From Dugong dugon (Eukaryota > Chordata > Mammalia > Sirenia > Dugongidae), in the NCBI GenBank assembly GCA_030035585.1, contig CM057465.1:32382001-32446000 (forward strand): DNA of 64,000 nucleotides. The letters run 5' to 3'. Below the pieces are notes generated by a model, which saw only the letters and a program-made list of their open reading frames with translations, was not told the DNA's origin and did no database searches. Position 1 is the stretch's first letter. Every line of letters begins with the position of its first letter. Positions 1 to 11,148 of this stretch are shown here, in pieces. The translations under genes were made by a program, and so were the position numbers.

Positions 1-616
1 GGTAGATTCAAATTGCCAACCTTTCAGTTAGTAGCCAAGTAAAAACCGTTTGTGCCACCCAGGGACCTCAAACAGATCAAAGGTATCCATAAATTGGATG
101 CTGTATTTCAGTGTGTTCAGGATTCCTTTGTATACTCTTTTCTAAAAACATTCTCAGCTTCCCCTTGGTAGAAACTATTATTTATTGAATTCAACTAGCT
201 ACAGAGGTCAACTTAATAACTAGTTTTATTCCCCAAATGTCTTATAAATTAAACTTTTTTTACTAGAAGCATTTGTTGGATTATAAAAAAAAAGATGACA
301 CCAAAAACAAATACAATTTTCCCAAAATTTACCTGTTCCTTTTAGTCAAAAAAGAAAACAACGAAGGGTATTTTAAAGTAGCTTTCTTTTCTTTGGTATT
401 TAAGTATGATGGTTCTGAGCAATACTTCTTTAAACAAAAAGAAATGGGTTTGAAATGGTATATAAGGACTAGAGAGTGCTAGCCAGAAGCAGGAGACTGG
501 GAGCAGAGCAAACTGAGTCTTTATCACAGACTTCTTACTGGATGCCTCTTTAACAGCACAAAGACCTGGCTCGAGCTTTGAAATGGTCAATTCCAGGAGT
601 CTGATTAAATTTGTAG
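1..616. other. Unannotated AT-rich DNA
   Basis: No gene, RNA gene or recognisable repeat was found. Short open frames on both strands around 273-620 are A/T-driven and show no motif. Confidence 0.5.
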
Positions 617-621
617 CCAAG

Positions 622-1036
622 TGTCTTAGTTATCTAGTGCTGCTATAACAGAAACACCACAAGTGGGTGGCTTTGACAATCAGAAATTTATTTTCTCACA
701 GTTTAGGAGGCTAGAAGTCCAAATTCAGGGTGCCGACTCTAGGGGAAAGGCTTTCTCTCTGCTGGCTCTGGAAGAGAATCCTTGTCTCTTTTGAGCTTCT
801 GCTCCTGGGTGATCTTCATATGACTTGGCATCTCTCTTCTCCCATCTCTGCTTCAATCATTTGCTTGTTTAATCTCCTTTATATCTCAAAAGAGACCGAC
901 TCAAGACACAACCAACACTAATCCTGTCTCATTAACATAAAAAAGACAACCCATTCCCAAATGGGATTACAACTGCATGTATAGAGGTTAGGATTTACAA
1001 CACGTATTTTGAGGAGATAAAATTCAATCTATAACA
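622..1036 (-). mobile_element. Solo MaLR-type (ERVL-MaLR) LTR, lineage-specific family
   Basis: The left end reads TGTCTTAGTTATCTAGTGCT and the right end ATAACA, so the LTR has canonical TG...CA ends, in reverse orientation. The 5-bp direct repeat CCAAG lies at 617-621 and 1037-1041, a TSD of the size made by ERVL-type integrases. The same family occurs at 16646, 18026, 21077 and 24393. Sense-strand features known for MLT1/MST-type LTRs are visible in those copies: a start like TGTCATGGATTGAATTGTGT and an end with GTGGTATTTCTGTTATAGCA. At 415 bp it is shorter than its sisters (481-584 bp), so it carries internal deletions. Confidence 0.85.
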
Positions 1037-1041
1037 CCAAG

Positions 1042-2446
1042 AGCCTTTCTCTTTTCCAGACTCTATTTGAAGGGAAAGGAAGTGGCTTCATTTTTCTTTT
1101 TAAAAGTAAAGTAAAGTAAAATGTTCTAGATGACTTTAAGGGGCTCTTTCTGCTCTGATTTTCTTCTAAAACTTTGAGCTCCTTCATTTGAGCTGCTTTA
1201 CTAAATTTACATGGCAGGCAATGAGATAGTAATTCAGCCAGGAAGCCAAATTTACTTCTAAGTGGGCCAGAGACTTAATTTTAAAACAGAAGATAATTGG
1301 CAGGACATATTGGAATAGAGCCAAGGCCATTCATAAAGGAGAGGAACATCTGATTTTCTTTAAACAGGTGAAGTGGAAAAACAAAATTAGGGGGTATGAG
1401 GCAAAGGGAAAATTTGCAACACTGCAACACTTTTGCTATTTCATTTATATGCTTAGAATAACTGACTTGTTTGAAGCAAAAAATACAAATATGGGTCTTT
1501 GAGATGGCAACTTAACAAGCAGAAATGGTAACAACAGAATCCTTTAGTCTTCCTATTTCATTTGACTAGACATCCCCATTGAGATTCCTTACTGGCTGCT
1601 GTGTAATCCTCATGTTTATAAAAGGACATGCTTATAATTCTTGAATCAGATCAGGACAGAATAATTAAAGGCTGCAAAGTACAAGTGGTTATCCCTCCTC
1701 TCATTCCATAAACACTCAGGGGATTATCAATAAAGATGCTCTCTCAATTTGCGATGAGAAATTTCCATGTAGGAAGCCAGTTGAATGTTGATTATACCAA
1801 ATTCTGTTTCCTACACTCTCTTCCACAAACTGTATATCAATCTTAGATAAACTTTTATGAACATGCTGTGTGCCTTAATTCATGAAGTTGTGAGGAAACC
1901 ATATTACATGGAGTGAAGAGGCATGTAGTTGAACCTTAAGGATATGCATCTCCTGTTATAACATTAGAGTTGTGCAACATTGACGATCAGTTTTTTCCTA
2001 TCTTTTTACATGTTCATTTTCTTTTAAATCAACTTGAATCTGCAGATGTTGTGCCTACTTTAGGTCCATTGCTTTTAACCTTTAACGGCACTGTTTAAGA
2101 ACCACACTTTAAAATGGGTACTCATAGCGCTTCCATAAGGATTATTTTAATGGTTTAGTAGAGAGAAAGACGGCGGTAAAAGAAAAAGAGAGCAGTTAGA
2201 AAAATTTCAAATCATTCCTTTGTCTTCCTTTCTGATTTCTAATTTTTTCCTCTGGCTCTCTGTGGGTTGGAGATGAGGAGAGTGGGCTAGGAGGGGAAAG
2301 CATTCTAAGTTGCTTAAATTGAACAGAATCTGTAGGGCCATAAGTCATAAGTCAGCTAGAAAGGAAGAGAATGAACGTCATCATATATAAGTTATGAACG
2401 TATGTTAATTCTCTTTCCTATTTCTACCCCAGTTGTCTATAATTAA
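1042..2446. other. Unannotated stretch
   Basis: AT-rich DNA without recognisable gene or repeat. A short GTAAA iteration lies near 1105-1122. Nothing else is supported. Confidence 0.5.
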
Positions 2447-2626
2447 GGAGCCCTGGTGGTGCAGTGGTTAAAGCGGTCAGCTGCTAACCAAAAGGTTGGC
2501 GGTTCCAACCCATCGGCCACTCCATGGGAGAAAGGTGTGGCAGTCTGCTTCCGTAAAGATTTACAGCCTTGGAAATCCTATAGGGTCACTAAGAGTTGGA
2601 ATCAACTTGACATCAGTGGGTTTGGC
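2447..2626 (+). mobile_element. AfroSINE (tRNA-derived SINE, GGAGCCCTGGTGG type)
   Basis: It starts GGAGCCCTGGTGGTGCAGTGG, whose TGGTGCAGTGG segment fits an RNA polymerase III box A. It continues with a box-B-like stretch around the reading GCGGTTCCAACCC, and ends with the diagnostic 3' part (AGGGTCACTAAGAGTTGGAATC) shared with RTE tails. The single open frame across it is a by-product of the SINE consensus. Confidence 0.9.
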
Positions 2627-3007
2627 AGTGGGGTGTCTGTAAATTTAATATGAGGAACTGAGTAGAAAAAAATCAGAAATTTAAGTTTTCCTGTTTACTA
2701 AAGATATATTCCCTTACTCATTCAAACGAAAATTAAGACAAATCTCAATTTCAAAAAGGCTATGAGTAAATTAAAGATATGTCCAATTATTTGTAAAGAG
2801 AGTCAATTGAATAAACATAAAGTTACAAATTGACTTCTCAATGTTGGTCTTAGATTTGTTTTTCATATAAATCATTCTTTACGAACCTTTGTGTAAGCAA
2901 AAAGTATTTTTACTCACTAGTAGGAAAAACATTTTGCTTCATGTACTCACATGAGGTATTTAGTGTAGCCGTGTTATTTCTATCTGCAGAACAGCCAGAG
3001 ATTAATT

Positions 3008-3036
3008 TTTATATATGTATATATATATACATATAC
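3008..3036. repeat. (TA/TATG)n simple repeat
   Basis: An alternating TA tract with ATG/CAT variants directly before an AfroSINE 3' end. Confidence 0.8.
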
Positions 3037-3052
3037 CAACAACAACAAGAAA

Positions 3053-3203
3053 AAGTTGCTGTCAAGTCGATTTATGACTCATAGTGACCTTATAGGACAG
3101 AGTAGAACTGCCCCAAAGGGTTTCTTAGGAGTGGCTGGTGGATTCAAAGGGCTAACCTTTTGGTTAGCAGCCCAGCTCTTAACCACTGCACCACCAGGGC
3201 TCC
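3053..3203 (-). mobile_element. AfroSINE, short form
   Basis: The reverse-strand copy runs from GTTGCTGTCAAGTCG (3' end) to CCACCAGGGCTCC (5' end). It lacks the middle segment found in 190-bp copies (the 'ATCTTTCTCCC' part), as many type-1 copies do. It is flanked by TA/CA-rich microsatellites on both sides. Confidence 0.85.
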
Positions 3204-3364
3204 ATATATGCGTACATACGTACATAGATACATAAACACACACACACACACACACACACGTGTGTGTATATATATATATATACACATATATATATAAATA
3301 TATATACACACACATATATATAAATATACATACACAAATGTATATATATAAATATATATATAAA
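3204..3364. repeat. Compound (TACA/CA/TA)n microsatellite
   Basis: It contains (CA)n at 3236-3259, then (TG)n and several TATATA and TACACA blocks. Three overlapping minus-strand open frames encode only repeated Tyr/Ile/Val/Cys and are translation artefacts of the repeat. Confidence 0.9.
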
Positions 3365-3379
3365 AGGGGGGCAGATAAG

Positions 3380-3458
3380 GGGGGCAACTACTTGTATTTT
3401 TGATACACACTTTGTGGAATCCACGGATGTCGAACCTGCGGATACGGAGGGCCAACTG
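3380..3458 (-). mobile_element. Tigger/MER2-like (pogo) DNA transposon end fragment
   Basis: On the reverse strand the terminus reads CAGTTGGCCCTCCGTATCCG, the well-known terminal motif of Tigger2/MER2-type pogo elements, and it is followed on the plus strand by the target dinucleotide TA (3459-3460). Only about 80 bp of one end remains. Confidence 0.7.
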
Positions 3459-3839
3459 TAAGTACTTGGCTTGGCTGGAGTGGAGCAGTTGGGCTGGATG
3501 ATAAGAGTAAATAAGGAAGATAGGGATGCAGAGGTATTTTGGAGGACCTCAAAGGTCAGATAGAGGAGTCCAGAGACAATAAAGTCTAAAACTTGCTTTT
3601 GTTGGTAGTGGGCAGTTGCTAAGGAGAAAAAAAGATGTCTGGAAACATCAGATCATTGAATTAGGGGAAAAATGTTTTTATTAAGACAAAATTAATGAAA
3701 TGAATTACTCCAAAGAAATCTGGTCTTCTGAATTTCTTCCCTTGCATGAACTGAGACTATTTAATAATCAGTTGAACTGGATTTATTTAATCAATAAATG
3801 TTCATTGGATACTATAGTAAATAAGCATGTTTTGAAAAC

Positions 3840-4012
3840 CCACCATATGCCAGACTCTGTCACATAATCCTCACAACAGCCCAGGGTATGTTAGCATTCC
3901 CATGTTATGCTAATTTTACAGATGGCAGACTGATTGCTGGCCCAAGGTCACAGCACTTGAGTGATTAGCAGGACTCAAGTCTCCAAATGCAAACCCCATT
4001 CTCTTTCTACCA
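3840..4012 (-). repeat. MIR relic
   Basis: It contains the reverse-strand MIR pattern: CCATATGCCAG, ATCCTCACAACA, TTTTACAGATG and CCCAAGGTCACA in the expected order. Confidence 0.7.
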
Positions 4013-4474
4013 TTTCCCTCCACTCCCAATCTGTTTCAGGCACTGAGCTGATTAATTATTTTAAAAACAAAGCAGCACTGATGCACAGTCACATATTAAT
4101 ATTTTTATTTAAAAACGTACTGCTGTAGAGTTGGAGACAAATGGTGATAATTTTAGGAGTTTTAATAATTCCCCAAAATCAAGAATAGGAAAACTTTCAA
4201 GGACTTAAAAAAGACTCAGTAGGAAATAAAAAAGTTTGATAAATGGATACCCATTTAAATGCTTATTAAGTAGTATGTTTTATAGAAATTAAATTTTCAC
4301 TAAAAATGGAAATTTTGATTTTTGACACATTTTGTAGTTCATGAAAGAATTATATTAGCAAATGTAGTATATTTGACTTGTTCTTAAGAGTCCTACGTAG
4401 CATCAAACGCTGATCGTAATAATTTTTTATATGTTCTCACATAAAATGAATCCAGTTCTTCTATGCTTGGAATT
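4013..4474. other. Unannotated AT-rich stretch
   Basis: No gene or repeat recognised. Confidence 0.4.
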
Positions 4475-4681
4475 GGTCCCTGGATGGTGCAAACGGTTTG
4501 TGTTGAACTACTAATCTAAATGTTAGCAGTTCAAACCCACCCAGCAGCACCAAGGAAGAAAGCCCTGGCAATCTGCTTCCATAATGATTACAGCCAAGAA
4601 TGATTAGAGCAGCTCTATTCTGTAACATATGGGATCACCAGGAGTCGGAATGGACTCAGCACCAACAGGTTTGGTTTTTGG
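4475..4681 (+). mobile_element. AfroSINE (GAGTCCCTGGGTGG type), diverged
   Basis: It starts GGTCCCTGGATGGTGCAAAC and passes through CAGTTCAAACCCACCCAG (box-B region) to GGAGTCGGAATGGACTCAGC near the 3' end. Roughly full length, with scattered substitutions and a small insertion near 4600. Confidence 0.85.
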
Positions 4682-5215
4682 TACATATTTCATTGTTTCA
4701 ACAAATATATAATAAATGCCTGATATGTGAAAGACAAATGTGTTGCTGGACTTTGATGAAAAACAGATTTTAAGAACTTGGAGATGGTTTCACAAAGAGC
4801 AACAAAAAGTAAAAAACTCAAGTATGTATAGAACTCAAAAAGTAATATTAACAAATGAAATATTTGGTATAAGACAACAGGGAACGGTTCAATTTAGCTT
4901 GTATGTACATAAATATCTTTTCATTTTTAAAACAATTAAATTTGAAAGGAGCCATTGAAGTCAATGGTTTTTTTTTTTTTTCCAAACTGGTGTGCATATT
5001 TACATAATCAGAGACAGTTGTGTGCTGGTCAATGTTTAATAATTGGCTTTCTGGAAGAAAAAGAGCTCAGATTTTAGCATTTGCAAATTTCTGTGGGGCA
5101 AATATTCCCACCAAAGGGAATATTTCAAACTACTAATGGGATGTCATTGAACATAAAGTTGAAAAGGGATGAACATGGTGTGCCATTATACTGTATTTCC
5201 ACCATACAGATAGAC
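4682..5215. other. Unannotated stretch with a T-run
   Basis: AT-rich DNA with a poly-T tract near 4967-4981. A 72-aa open frame at 4740-4958 has no recognisable domain. Confidence 0.4.
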
Positions 5216-5408
5216 CCACTGCTGGCAAGTTGATTCCAATTCATAGCGACCCTATAGAACAGAGTAGAACTGCCCCATAGTTTCCAAGGCTGTAATCTTT
5301 ATGGAAGCAGACTGCTACATCTTTCTCCCACAGAGCACCTGGTAGTTTCCAACCGCCAACCTTCTGGTTAGCAGCTGAGCTCTTAACCACTGCACCACCC
5401 GGGCTCCT
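5216..5408 (-). mobile_element. AfroSINE (GGAGCCC type)
   Basis: It reads from CCCACTGCTGGCAAGTTGATT (3' part) through ACATCTTTCTCCC to TGCACCACCCGGGCTCC (5' head), complete in reverse orientation. Confidence 0.9.
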
Positions 5409-5552
5409 TACAGATAATGAGGCACGAATAAGCTCAGGAGCATAGATAATAGTAAAATTCAGTAAAATAATTAGGAAGTGATGAGGTTTGAGCATTTATC
5501 AGCTTTACTTTAAATACAATTAATTTAATTTTTAATATTGGCTGTATGTAAC

Positions 5553-5769
5553 AGAAACCAAAAACCAAACCAGTAGCTGTAGAGTTGATTTGAGGCATGG
5601 CTAACCCATGTGTGTCAGAGTAGGATTGTGCTCCACAGGGTTTTCAATCATTAATTTTTTAGAAGTAGATCTCCAGGCCTTTCCTCTGAGGTGCCTCTGG
5701 GTGGACTGGAACCACGAACCTTTTAGTTAGTGGCAGAGTATGTTAACCATTTGCACAAGCCAGGAATTC
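5553..5769 (-). mobile_element. AfroSINE (GAGTCCCTGG type), diverged
   Basis: It starts with the A-rich complement ACCAAAAACCAAACCAGT typical of this subfamily tail and ends with a degraded tRNA-like head near AAGCCAGGAATTC. Confidence 0.85.
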
Positions 5770-6077
5770 TTGTATTTCACAACCACCTAGCAAATTCCTA
5801 AAAATTTAACAATCCGATTTTGTGAGGAATATAAACTGGCTGAAGCACACAAGCAGGAAGCCCGGAAAAAGAAAAACAGGCCTAAAAAATCAGAAGAATA
5901 TTGAGGCTAGGCAAAGCCAAAAACTTTTACCTTATGTGAGACATATATGTGAGTCCATACTGGATCAATCAGATATTCATTAATATTTATTATTAATATT
6001 GTTAATATTTATTGCCAGGCAGCTCTTTATGTCTAATTTCTTATTTATTCCCTTCCACAATCTTATGAAGTTGTATT

Positions 6078-6911
6078 AACTGGACTAAACCAAAAGCTAA
6101 GAAGTTTCCTGAATACAACCAAACACCTGGAGGGACAGAGTAGCAGGGGCGGGGGTCTGGGGATCATGGTTTCAGAGGACATCTAGGTCAATTGGCATGA
6201 CAAAGTCTATTAAGAAAGTGTTCTGCATCCCACTTTGGTGAGTGGCATCTGGGGTCTTAAAAGCTAGTGAGCAGGCATCTAAGATGCATCAATTTGTCCC
6301 AACCCACCTAGAGTAAAGGAGAATGAAGAATACCAAAGACACAAGGAAAATATTAGCCCAAGAGACAGAAAGGGCCACATAAACCAGAGACTCCAACAGC
6401 CTGAGACCAGTATATGGTGCCCATATACTGCCAGTGATCGCCCTGACAGGGAACACAACGGAGAGTCCCTGACGAAGCAGGAGAAGAGTGGGGTGCAGAA
6501 CTCAAATTCTAGTTGAAAGACCAGACTTAATGGTTTGATTGAGCCTGGAGGAACCCTGGAAGACATGGCCCCCGGACTCTCTGTTAGCCCAAAACTCAAA
6601 CCATTCCCGAGGCCAACTCTTCAGACAAAGATTATACTGGACTATAATACATAAAATTATACTCATGAAGAGTGTGCTTCTTAGCTCAAGTAGGTACATG
6701 AGTCTAAATGGGCAGCTCCTGTCTAGAGGCAAGATAAGAAGGCAGAAAGGGACAGGAGCTGGTTGAATGGACACAGGAAATCAGGGGTGGAAAGGAGTGT
6801 GCTGTCATAGTATAGAGAGAACACCTAGGGTCACATAACAATGTGTGTAAATTTTTATATGAGAAACTAACTTGAATTGAAACTTTCACTTAAAGCATAA
6901 TAATAAAAAAA
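6078..6911 (+). mobile_element. 5'-truncated L1, 3' UTR only, with TSD
   Basis: The 834-bp insert is collinear with the 3' UTR of the full-length L1 at 36400-37130, with shared landmarks AATTGGCATGACA and GGTCTTAAAAGC, and ends in an A-rich tail. It is flanked by a 19-bp direct repeat with one mismatch, AATCTTATGAA(G/T)TTGTATT, at 6059-6077 and 6912-6930. That proves target-primed insertion of a severely 5'-truncated copy. Open frames inside it are on both strands and lack coding signals. Confidence 0.9.
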
Positions 6912-6930
6912 AATCTTATGAATTTGTATT

Positions 6931-8099
6931 GCTATTATCTCCTGTAACAGATGATGAAACATCCACAGGAAGGGAAACAACTTTTCTAGCGGGAGAGCCA
7001 GGGATTGAGTTCAGTTTTGTTTGACTCAAAAGCCTATGCTCTTAAAAAAGGACATACCATCCCAAGAGAGTGTAACCTTGCAACCCTCAAAGCCACTCAC
7101 AGTTCTGATTTAAAAGAGCAGTAGATTTGCTTCTGCATCAGAAGTTCAAAATCAGCAAACATCATGTGGAGTAAGGAAATTACAACGATGTTTAGAGGAA
7201 CTCCTTCACCTGGATTCTCCTCTACCTCAAATCTAAGAAAGAGTGCTCAGATTACTACATTGTTTGCTTTCCATGCACTTATTTTCATCTGGGCATTCCA
7301 ATTTCTGAAAAAATAAATGCAATTTGGTAAGGCTACGTGCTTTTTTTCTGCAGTTTCCTAGATTTTCAACAACTGTTCTGGGAAGGGTGGGCTCCACCAT
7401 TCTGGTTCTGCTTGTCAGAGTGATTAATTAGATTTAATTCCATGCTGTCTTCTCCACCATCTTTTCCCTTCCCCCAATGACTAATAACTCTCCTACAAAG
7501 TCCAAACAAATGGCAATGGTATCTTGTTTTTATTTTTGGAAGTTTTCCCCAGCCAAAATGCATAGAACCTCTTCACAGACAGCAGCTTAGAGATTCCTGG
7601 CCAGGATGCCTGCCCTTAACAGCCGCACTTGATATGGCTAGATGGCCCGTTGACTGATATCCTGGGTGGCATCATGCCAGCTCACAAATTGTCAAGCTAT
7701 TTGAATCAAGAATCAGCGCTGGACAGTGATAAATATAGTCGGGCAGCCTGCAAAACAACCCTGTGAGAGGCCATATCTTCTTCAGGAAGTACCTTTGTGC
7801 CAGCACTAAAGCATTAGCACCACATGGCTTTTTCTACACTTGACATCTGTGGACACTTAGAGTGTGTGACAAAAGGAGGAAGAGAATGAGAGTGGAAAGG
7901 AAGACGAGAGAGAGCGTAGGCGAGACCAGCAAACCAGAGAAGGATGGATTACAGCTGGGGCCCAGGAAGCCTTCTCATTGACTATTTAGCACGCAAGGCT
8001 CTCTACAGGTGCCTGATTTCAAGGCCAACGTTTAGTACAGAACAATTGAACAAAGAGATCAGGAACAGGCAAGTCAAACCTCTGTTTCTAGCCATGCCA
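6931..8099. other. Unannotated stretch
   Basis: About 1.2 kb of moderately GC-balanced DNA with no repeat recognised and no convincing open frame. It could include unique regulatory sequence; nothing visible decides this. Confidence 0.4.
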
Positions 8100-8315
8100 T
8101 AAAAAAACAAAAAATAAAACCAGTTGCCACTGAGTCAATTCTGACACACGGTGACTCCATGTGTGCTGAGTAGAACTGCCCCATAGGGTGTCCAAGGCTG
8201 TGACCTTTCCAAAGCAGATCACCAGACTTTTCTTGCAAGGCATCTCTGGGTGAGTTTGAACTGCCAACCTTTCTGTTAGTTTAGCACTTAACTGATTGTG
8301 CCATCTAGGGACTCC
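8100..8315 (-). mobile_element. AfroSINE (GAGTCCCTGG type)
   Basis: It runs from AAACCAGTTGCCACTGAGTC to GTGCCATCTAGGGACTCC. The whole element is present in reverse orientation. Confidence 0.9.
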
Positions 8316-8437
8316 TATAGACTTCCCAAAAGACTGTATCACTTAATATGCCACAAAGCCACCAGGTGATACCTTTGTATAGGAACTAACTCCTTCCCAA
8401 GACAGGCACAAACAACTGAGTTAAAACATGTAATGAA

Positions 8438-8818
8438 AATGTAGAACAAAATCCTAACTCACACACACACACACACACACAAAAGACCAAACTTACTGGT
8501 CTGACAGAGACTGGAGAAACCACGAGAGTATAGCCCCCGGACACCCTTATAGCTCAGTATTAAAGTCACTCTTGAGGTTCACCCTTCAGCCAAAGATTAG
8601 ACAGGCCCATAAAACAAAATAAGACTAAATGGGCACGCGAGCCCAGGGGCAAGGACAAGAAGGCAGGAGGGGACAGGAAAGCTGGTAATTGAGGAACCCA
8701 AGGTTGAGAAGGGGAGAGTGTTGACATGTTGTGGGGTTGGCAACCAATGTCACAAAACAATATGTTTGCTCTGTAAAACTTCATCTAAAGTACAATAAAA
8801 AAAAAATTAAAAAAAAAA
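8438..8818 (+). mobile_element. 5'-truncated L1 3' end with TSD and internal (CA)n
   Basis: It matches the terminal part of the L1 3' UTR at 36770-37133 (ACTGGTCT, GGAGAAACC, ATAGCCCCCGGACACCC and TGCTCTGTAAAACTTCATCT) and ends in AATAAA plus an A-rich tail. A 15-bp TSD with one mismatch, AAAACATGT(A/C)ATGAA, lies at 8423-8437 and 8819-8833. Confidence 0.9.
8459..8481. repeat. (CA)n microsatellite inside L1 3' UTR
   Basis: About eleven CA units at a point where the sister L1 at 36789 has CACAAAAAAAAAAAG. Confidence 0.9.
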
Positions 8819-8833
8819 AAAACATGTCATGAA

Positions 8834-9278
8834 CCAGATCACTGTAGTCTTGAGGGGGTGAGAAAATGCGGCTGTTCAGACAGCTCCAGACACCCAGAGA
8901 AGCTTGACATAGCTTTAATAAATTCATCAGTGAAATTAAGATGCCTAGTAGTCTAAATATGTGTGTGAGCATGAGGGGACTTCAAGTTCAGGATCCGTGA
9001 CACTGAAACTCTGCCCTGTGGCTAATTTAAGGCTCAAGAAAGCTGACAGCTGGCCAAGTATCATTTTACAGATAATCCTCAATTTCCTCATCTGTAAACT
9101 GAGAATAAAATTAAAAAAAAAAAAAACTCACAATGTTGTTATGAGGCTTATATGAGATAGTTTATACCAATCACCTTGTAGACAGTGAAGTTTCTACACT
9201 GCATCATTGAGTTTTTACGGATCAGCTCATTCCTTTGTAAAAATAACTTCCAACACTGATGCCCATCATATCACTGCC
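8834..9278. other. Unannotated stretch
   Basis: The segment near 9065-9130 has MIR-like wording (TTTCCTCATCTGTAAACTGAG) and an A-run, so a short MIR relic is likely. The rest is unassigned. Confidence 0.4.
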
Positions 9279-9358
9279 ACCAGTTGCCATCAGGTCAATT
9301 TGGATTCCTGGCGACCCCATGTGTGACAGAGTAGAATTGTGCTCCATGGGTAATTTAA
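9279..9358 (-). mobile_element. AfroSINE 3' fragment
   Basis: It holds only the 3' portion, from CACCAGTTGCCATCAGGTC to GTGCTCCATGG. The tRNA-like head is missing. Confidence 0.8.
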
Positions 9359-9904
9359 AAATCATATGGAAAAAACACTGTATTAGTCATGACTAACATA
9401 TTGATACTATCGTTTTCAAACCGGAAATCTTTTAAAAGTAGTCATCTTGAGATATCCTATCTCTAGGCTAATAAGGAAATCATTGAACATTAAAAAGTTA
9501 TCTTGTTGAGTTACCTTCAGAATTTGTATATAAATTAAAGAATCACTCTCAGGAATCACTCTTCATTTGTGACCCAACATAGCATCTACTTTATTCACCT
9601 GACATACTCTGAACGACTTTGGGTTCAGACAATCAAGTTCACTCCTAATGAAAAATATCGGTATTGTGCTTCATGGTCACAATTTCACATAACCTCAGCA
9701 TCTGAACCTCCAAGTGATTTTTTTAGGCTAAGCAGGGTAGGTGCAACTATGCCTCGTTTATCAAGAAACTAAGAGTCAGAGAGATAGAGCTCTGACACAA
9801 ACTTTAATTTTCCCTCTCCAAAGGGATTTATTGTCCCATGGAGACTTCCTCAGTGAAACCCTCATTCTCCCCTCCATCCAGACTACCAACAGTTTCCTTC
9901 TGTG

Positions 9905-9906
<2 letters not shown>

Positions 9907-9936
<30 letters not shown>
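9907..9936. repeat. (CA)n microsatellite
   Basis: About fifteen CA units at the tail side of the adjacent reverse-strand SINE, a usual place for microsatellite birth. Confidence 0.9.
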
Positions 9937-9938
<2 letters not shown>

Positions 9939-10135
9939 TTTCTGTTGAGTTGATTTTGACTCATGATGACCCCATATGTATCAGAGTAGAACAGTGCTCC
10001 TTAGGGTTTTCAATAGTTGATTTTTCACAACTAGATTGCCAGGCCTTTCTTCTGAGGCACCTTGGGAGGATCTGAACCATCAACTGTTTGGTTAGCAGTC
10101 AAACATGTTAACTGATTGCACCACCCAGGGACTCC
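9937..10135 (-). mobile_element. AfroSINE (GAGTCCCTGG type)
   Basis: It goes from TTTCTGTTGAGTTGATTTTG (3' part) to TTGCACCACCCAGGGACTCC (5' head). Confidence 0.9.
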
Positions 10136-10204
10136 CATGTTCCACTAGTACGCGGTTTAGTACCCAGTTTAACACTGGGCCCATTGCATCCTGGTTGTTT
10201 GTTT

Positions 10205-10460
10205 CAACCTCCAGTTGGCTGAGAGCTCCCTGAGGGCAGAAACCCTTTCCAATGACGCTTTCCTAACACTTAACAGAGAAAAAAAATCCCTGCGTGGCGC
10301 AAATAAAGCAGTTCTACTCTGCACACATGGGGTCACCATGAGTGGGAATCAACTTGATAGCAACAATAACAAAATAACTCTAGCACTTAGCATCATGCCT
10401 GGTACTTAATAAAGTATGCTCAATAAATGTTTGATGAATGGGTGGATGGATGTATGAATG
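10205..10460 (+). repeat. L2 3'-end relic, split by a SINE
   Basis: The left part has GAGCTCCCTGAGGGCAGAAAC and the right part CCTGGTACTTAATAAAGTATGCTCAATAAATG, the two ends of the usual L2 3' consensus. A short AfroSINE lies between them. Confidence 0.7.
10287..10371 (+). mobile_element. AfroSINE with a large internal deletion
   Basis: The head TCCCTGCGTGGCGCAAA is joined directly to the 3' part starting GCAGTTCTACTCTGCAC and ends GGAATCAACTTGATAGCAAC. More than 100 bp of the middle, including box B, is missing. Confidence 0.85.
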
Positions 10461-10718
10461 CAGAAAATTTTTACTATGAGACAATGTAAATAAGCAAAAA
10501 GGAATTTACAATATGTGAGCACATATCTAGCCTGATCAAATGCTTATCTATTTACAATCTTCTCCTTATCTCTGGGAAAAAATGCCAAGTGTTTTGATTC
10601 TGAGTATTCTAAACAGAAAGCAGCCATAGCAACCTCAGAGGAACCTAGGTTGAGGACACTGTATGAGGACTAACGTTCTTAATAGAATTTTGTTTAGTGC
10701 TTCTATTTATTTGAATGC

Positions 10719-10738
10719 ATGTGTGTGTGTGTGTGTTG
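10719..10738. repeat. (TG)n microsatellite
   Basis: About nine TG units. Confidence 0.85.
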
Positions 10739-10767
10739 TGTATGGAGACTTTAAAGTGCTTCATCCA

Positions 10768-11136
10768 ACCCCGGAAAGCATGGCCCCTGGACTCTCTATC
10801 AGCCCAGAACTAAAACAATTTCCGAGGCCAACTCTTCAGACAGGGCTTGGACTGGACTGCGGGACATAAAGTGGTACTCATGAAGAGTGTGCCTCTTAGT
10901 CAAGTAGATACAAGAGACCAAAGGGGCAGCTTCTGTCCAGAGGTGAGATGGGAAGGCAGAGAGGGTTAGGAGCTGGTTGAAAGTTCATGGGGAATCGGGG
11001 TGGAAAGGAGGAGAGTGCTGTCACAGAACGGAGTGAGCAATTAGGGTATCATAACAATGTGTGTATAAAAATTTTGTATGGGAGACTAACTTGAAAAGTA
11101 AACTTCATTTAACTACAACGATAAAAAAAAATAAAG
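10768..11136 (+). mobile_element. 5'-truncated L1 3' end with TSD
   Basis: Collinear with the L1 3' end at 6555-6911 (GGCCAACTCTTCAGACA, ATGAAGAGTGTGCTTCTTAG-like and GGTGGAAAGGAG) and ending in an A-rich tail. The direct repeat GTGCTTCATCCA occurs at 10756-10767 and 11137-11148. Confidence 0.9.
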
Positions 11137-11148
11137 GTGCTTCATCCA

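Noticed and set aside
2456-2653. Frame with SAANQKVGGSNPSAT-like text, repeated in several places
   Set aside because: This is the conceptual translation of the AfroSINE head and recurs with every copy.
3079-3455. Three overlapping minus-strand open frames of 81-103 codons
   Set aside because: They translate a TA/CA/TG microsatellite plus an AfroSINE into Tyr/Ile/Val/Cys repeats; no gene.
6279-6889. Several frames of 61-106 codons on both strands
   Set aside because: All lie in a non-coding L1 3' UTR fragment.
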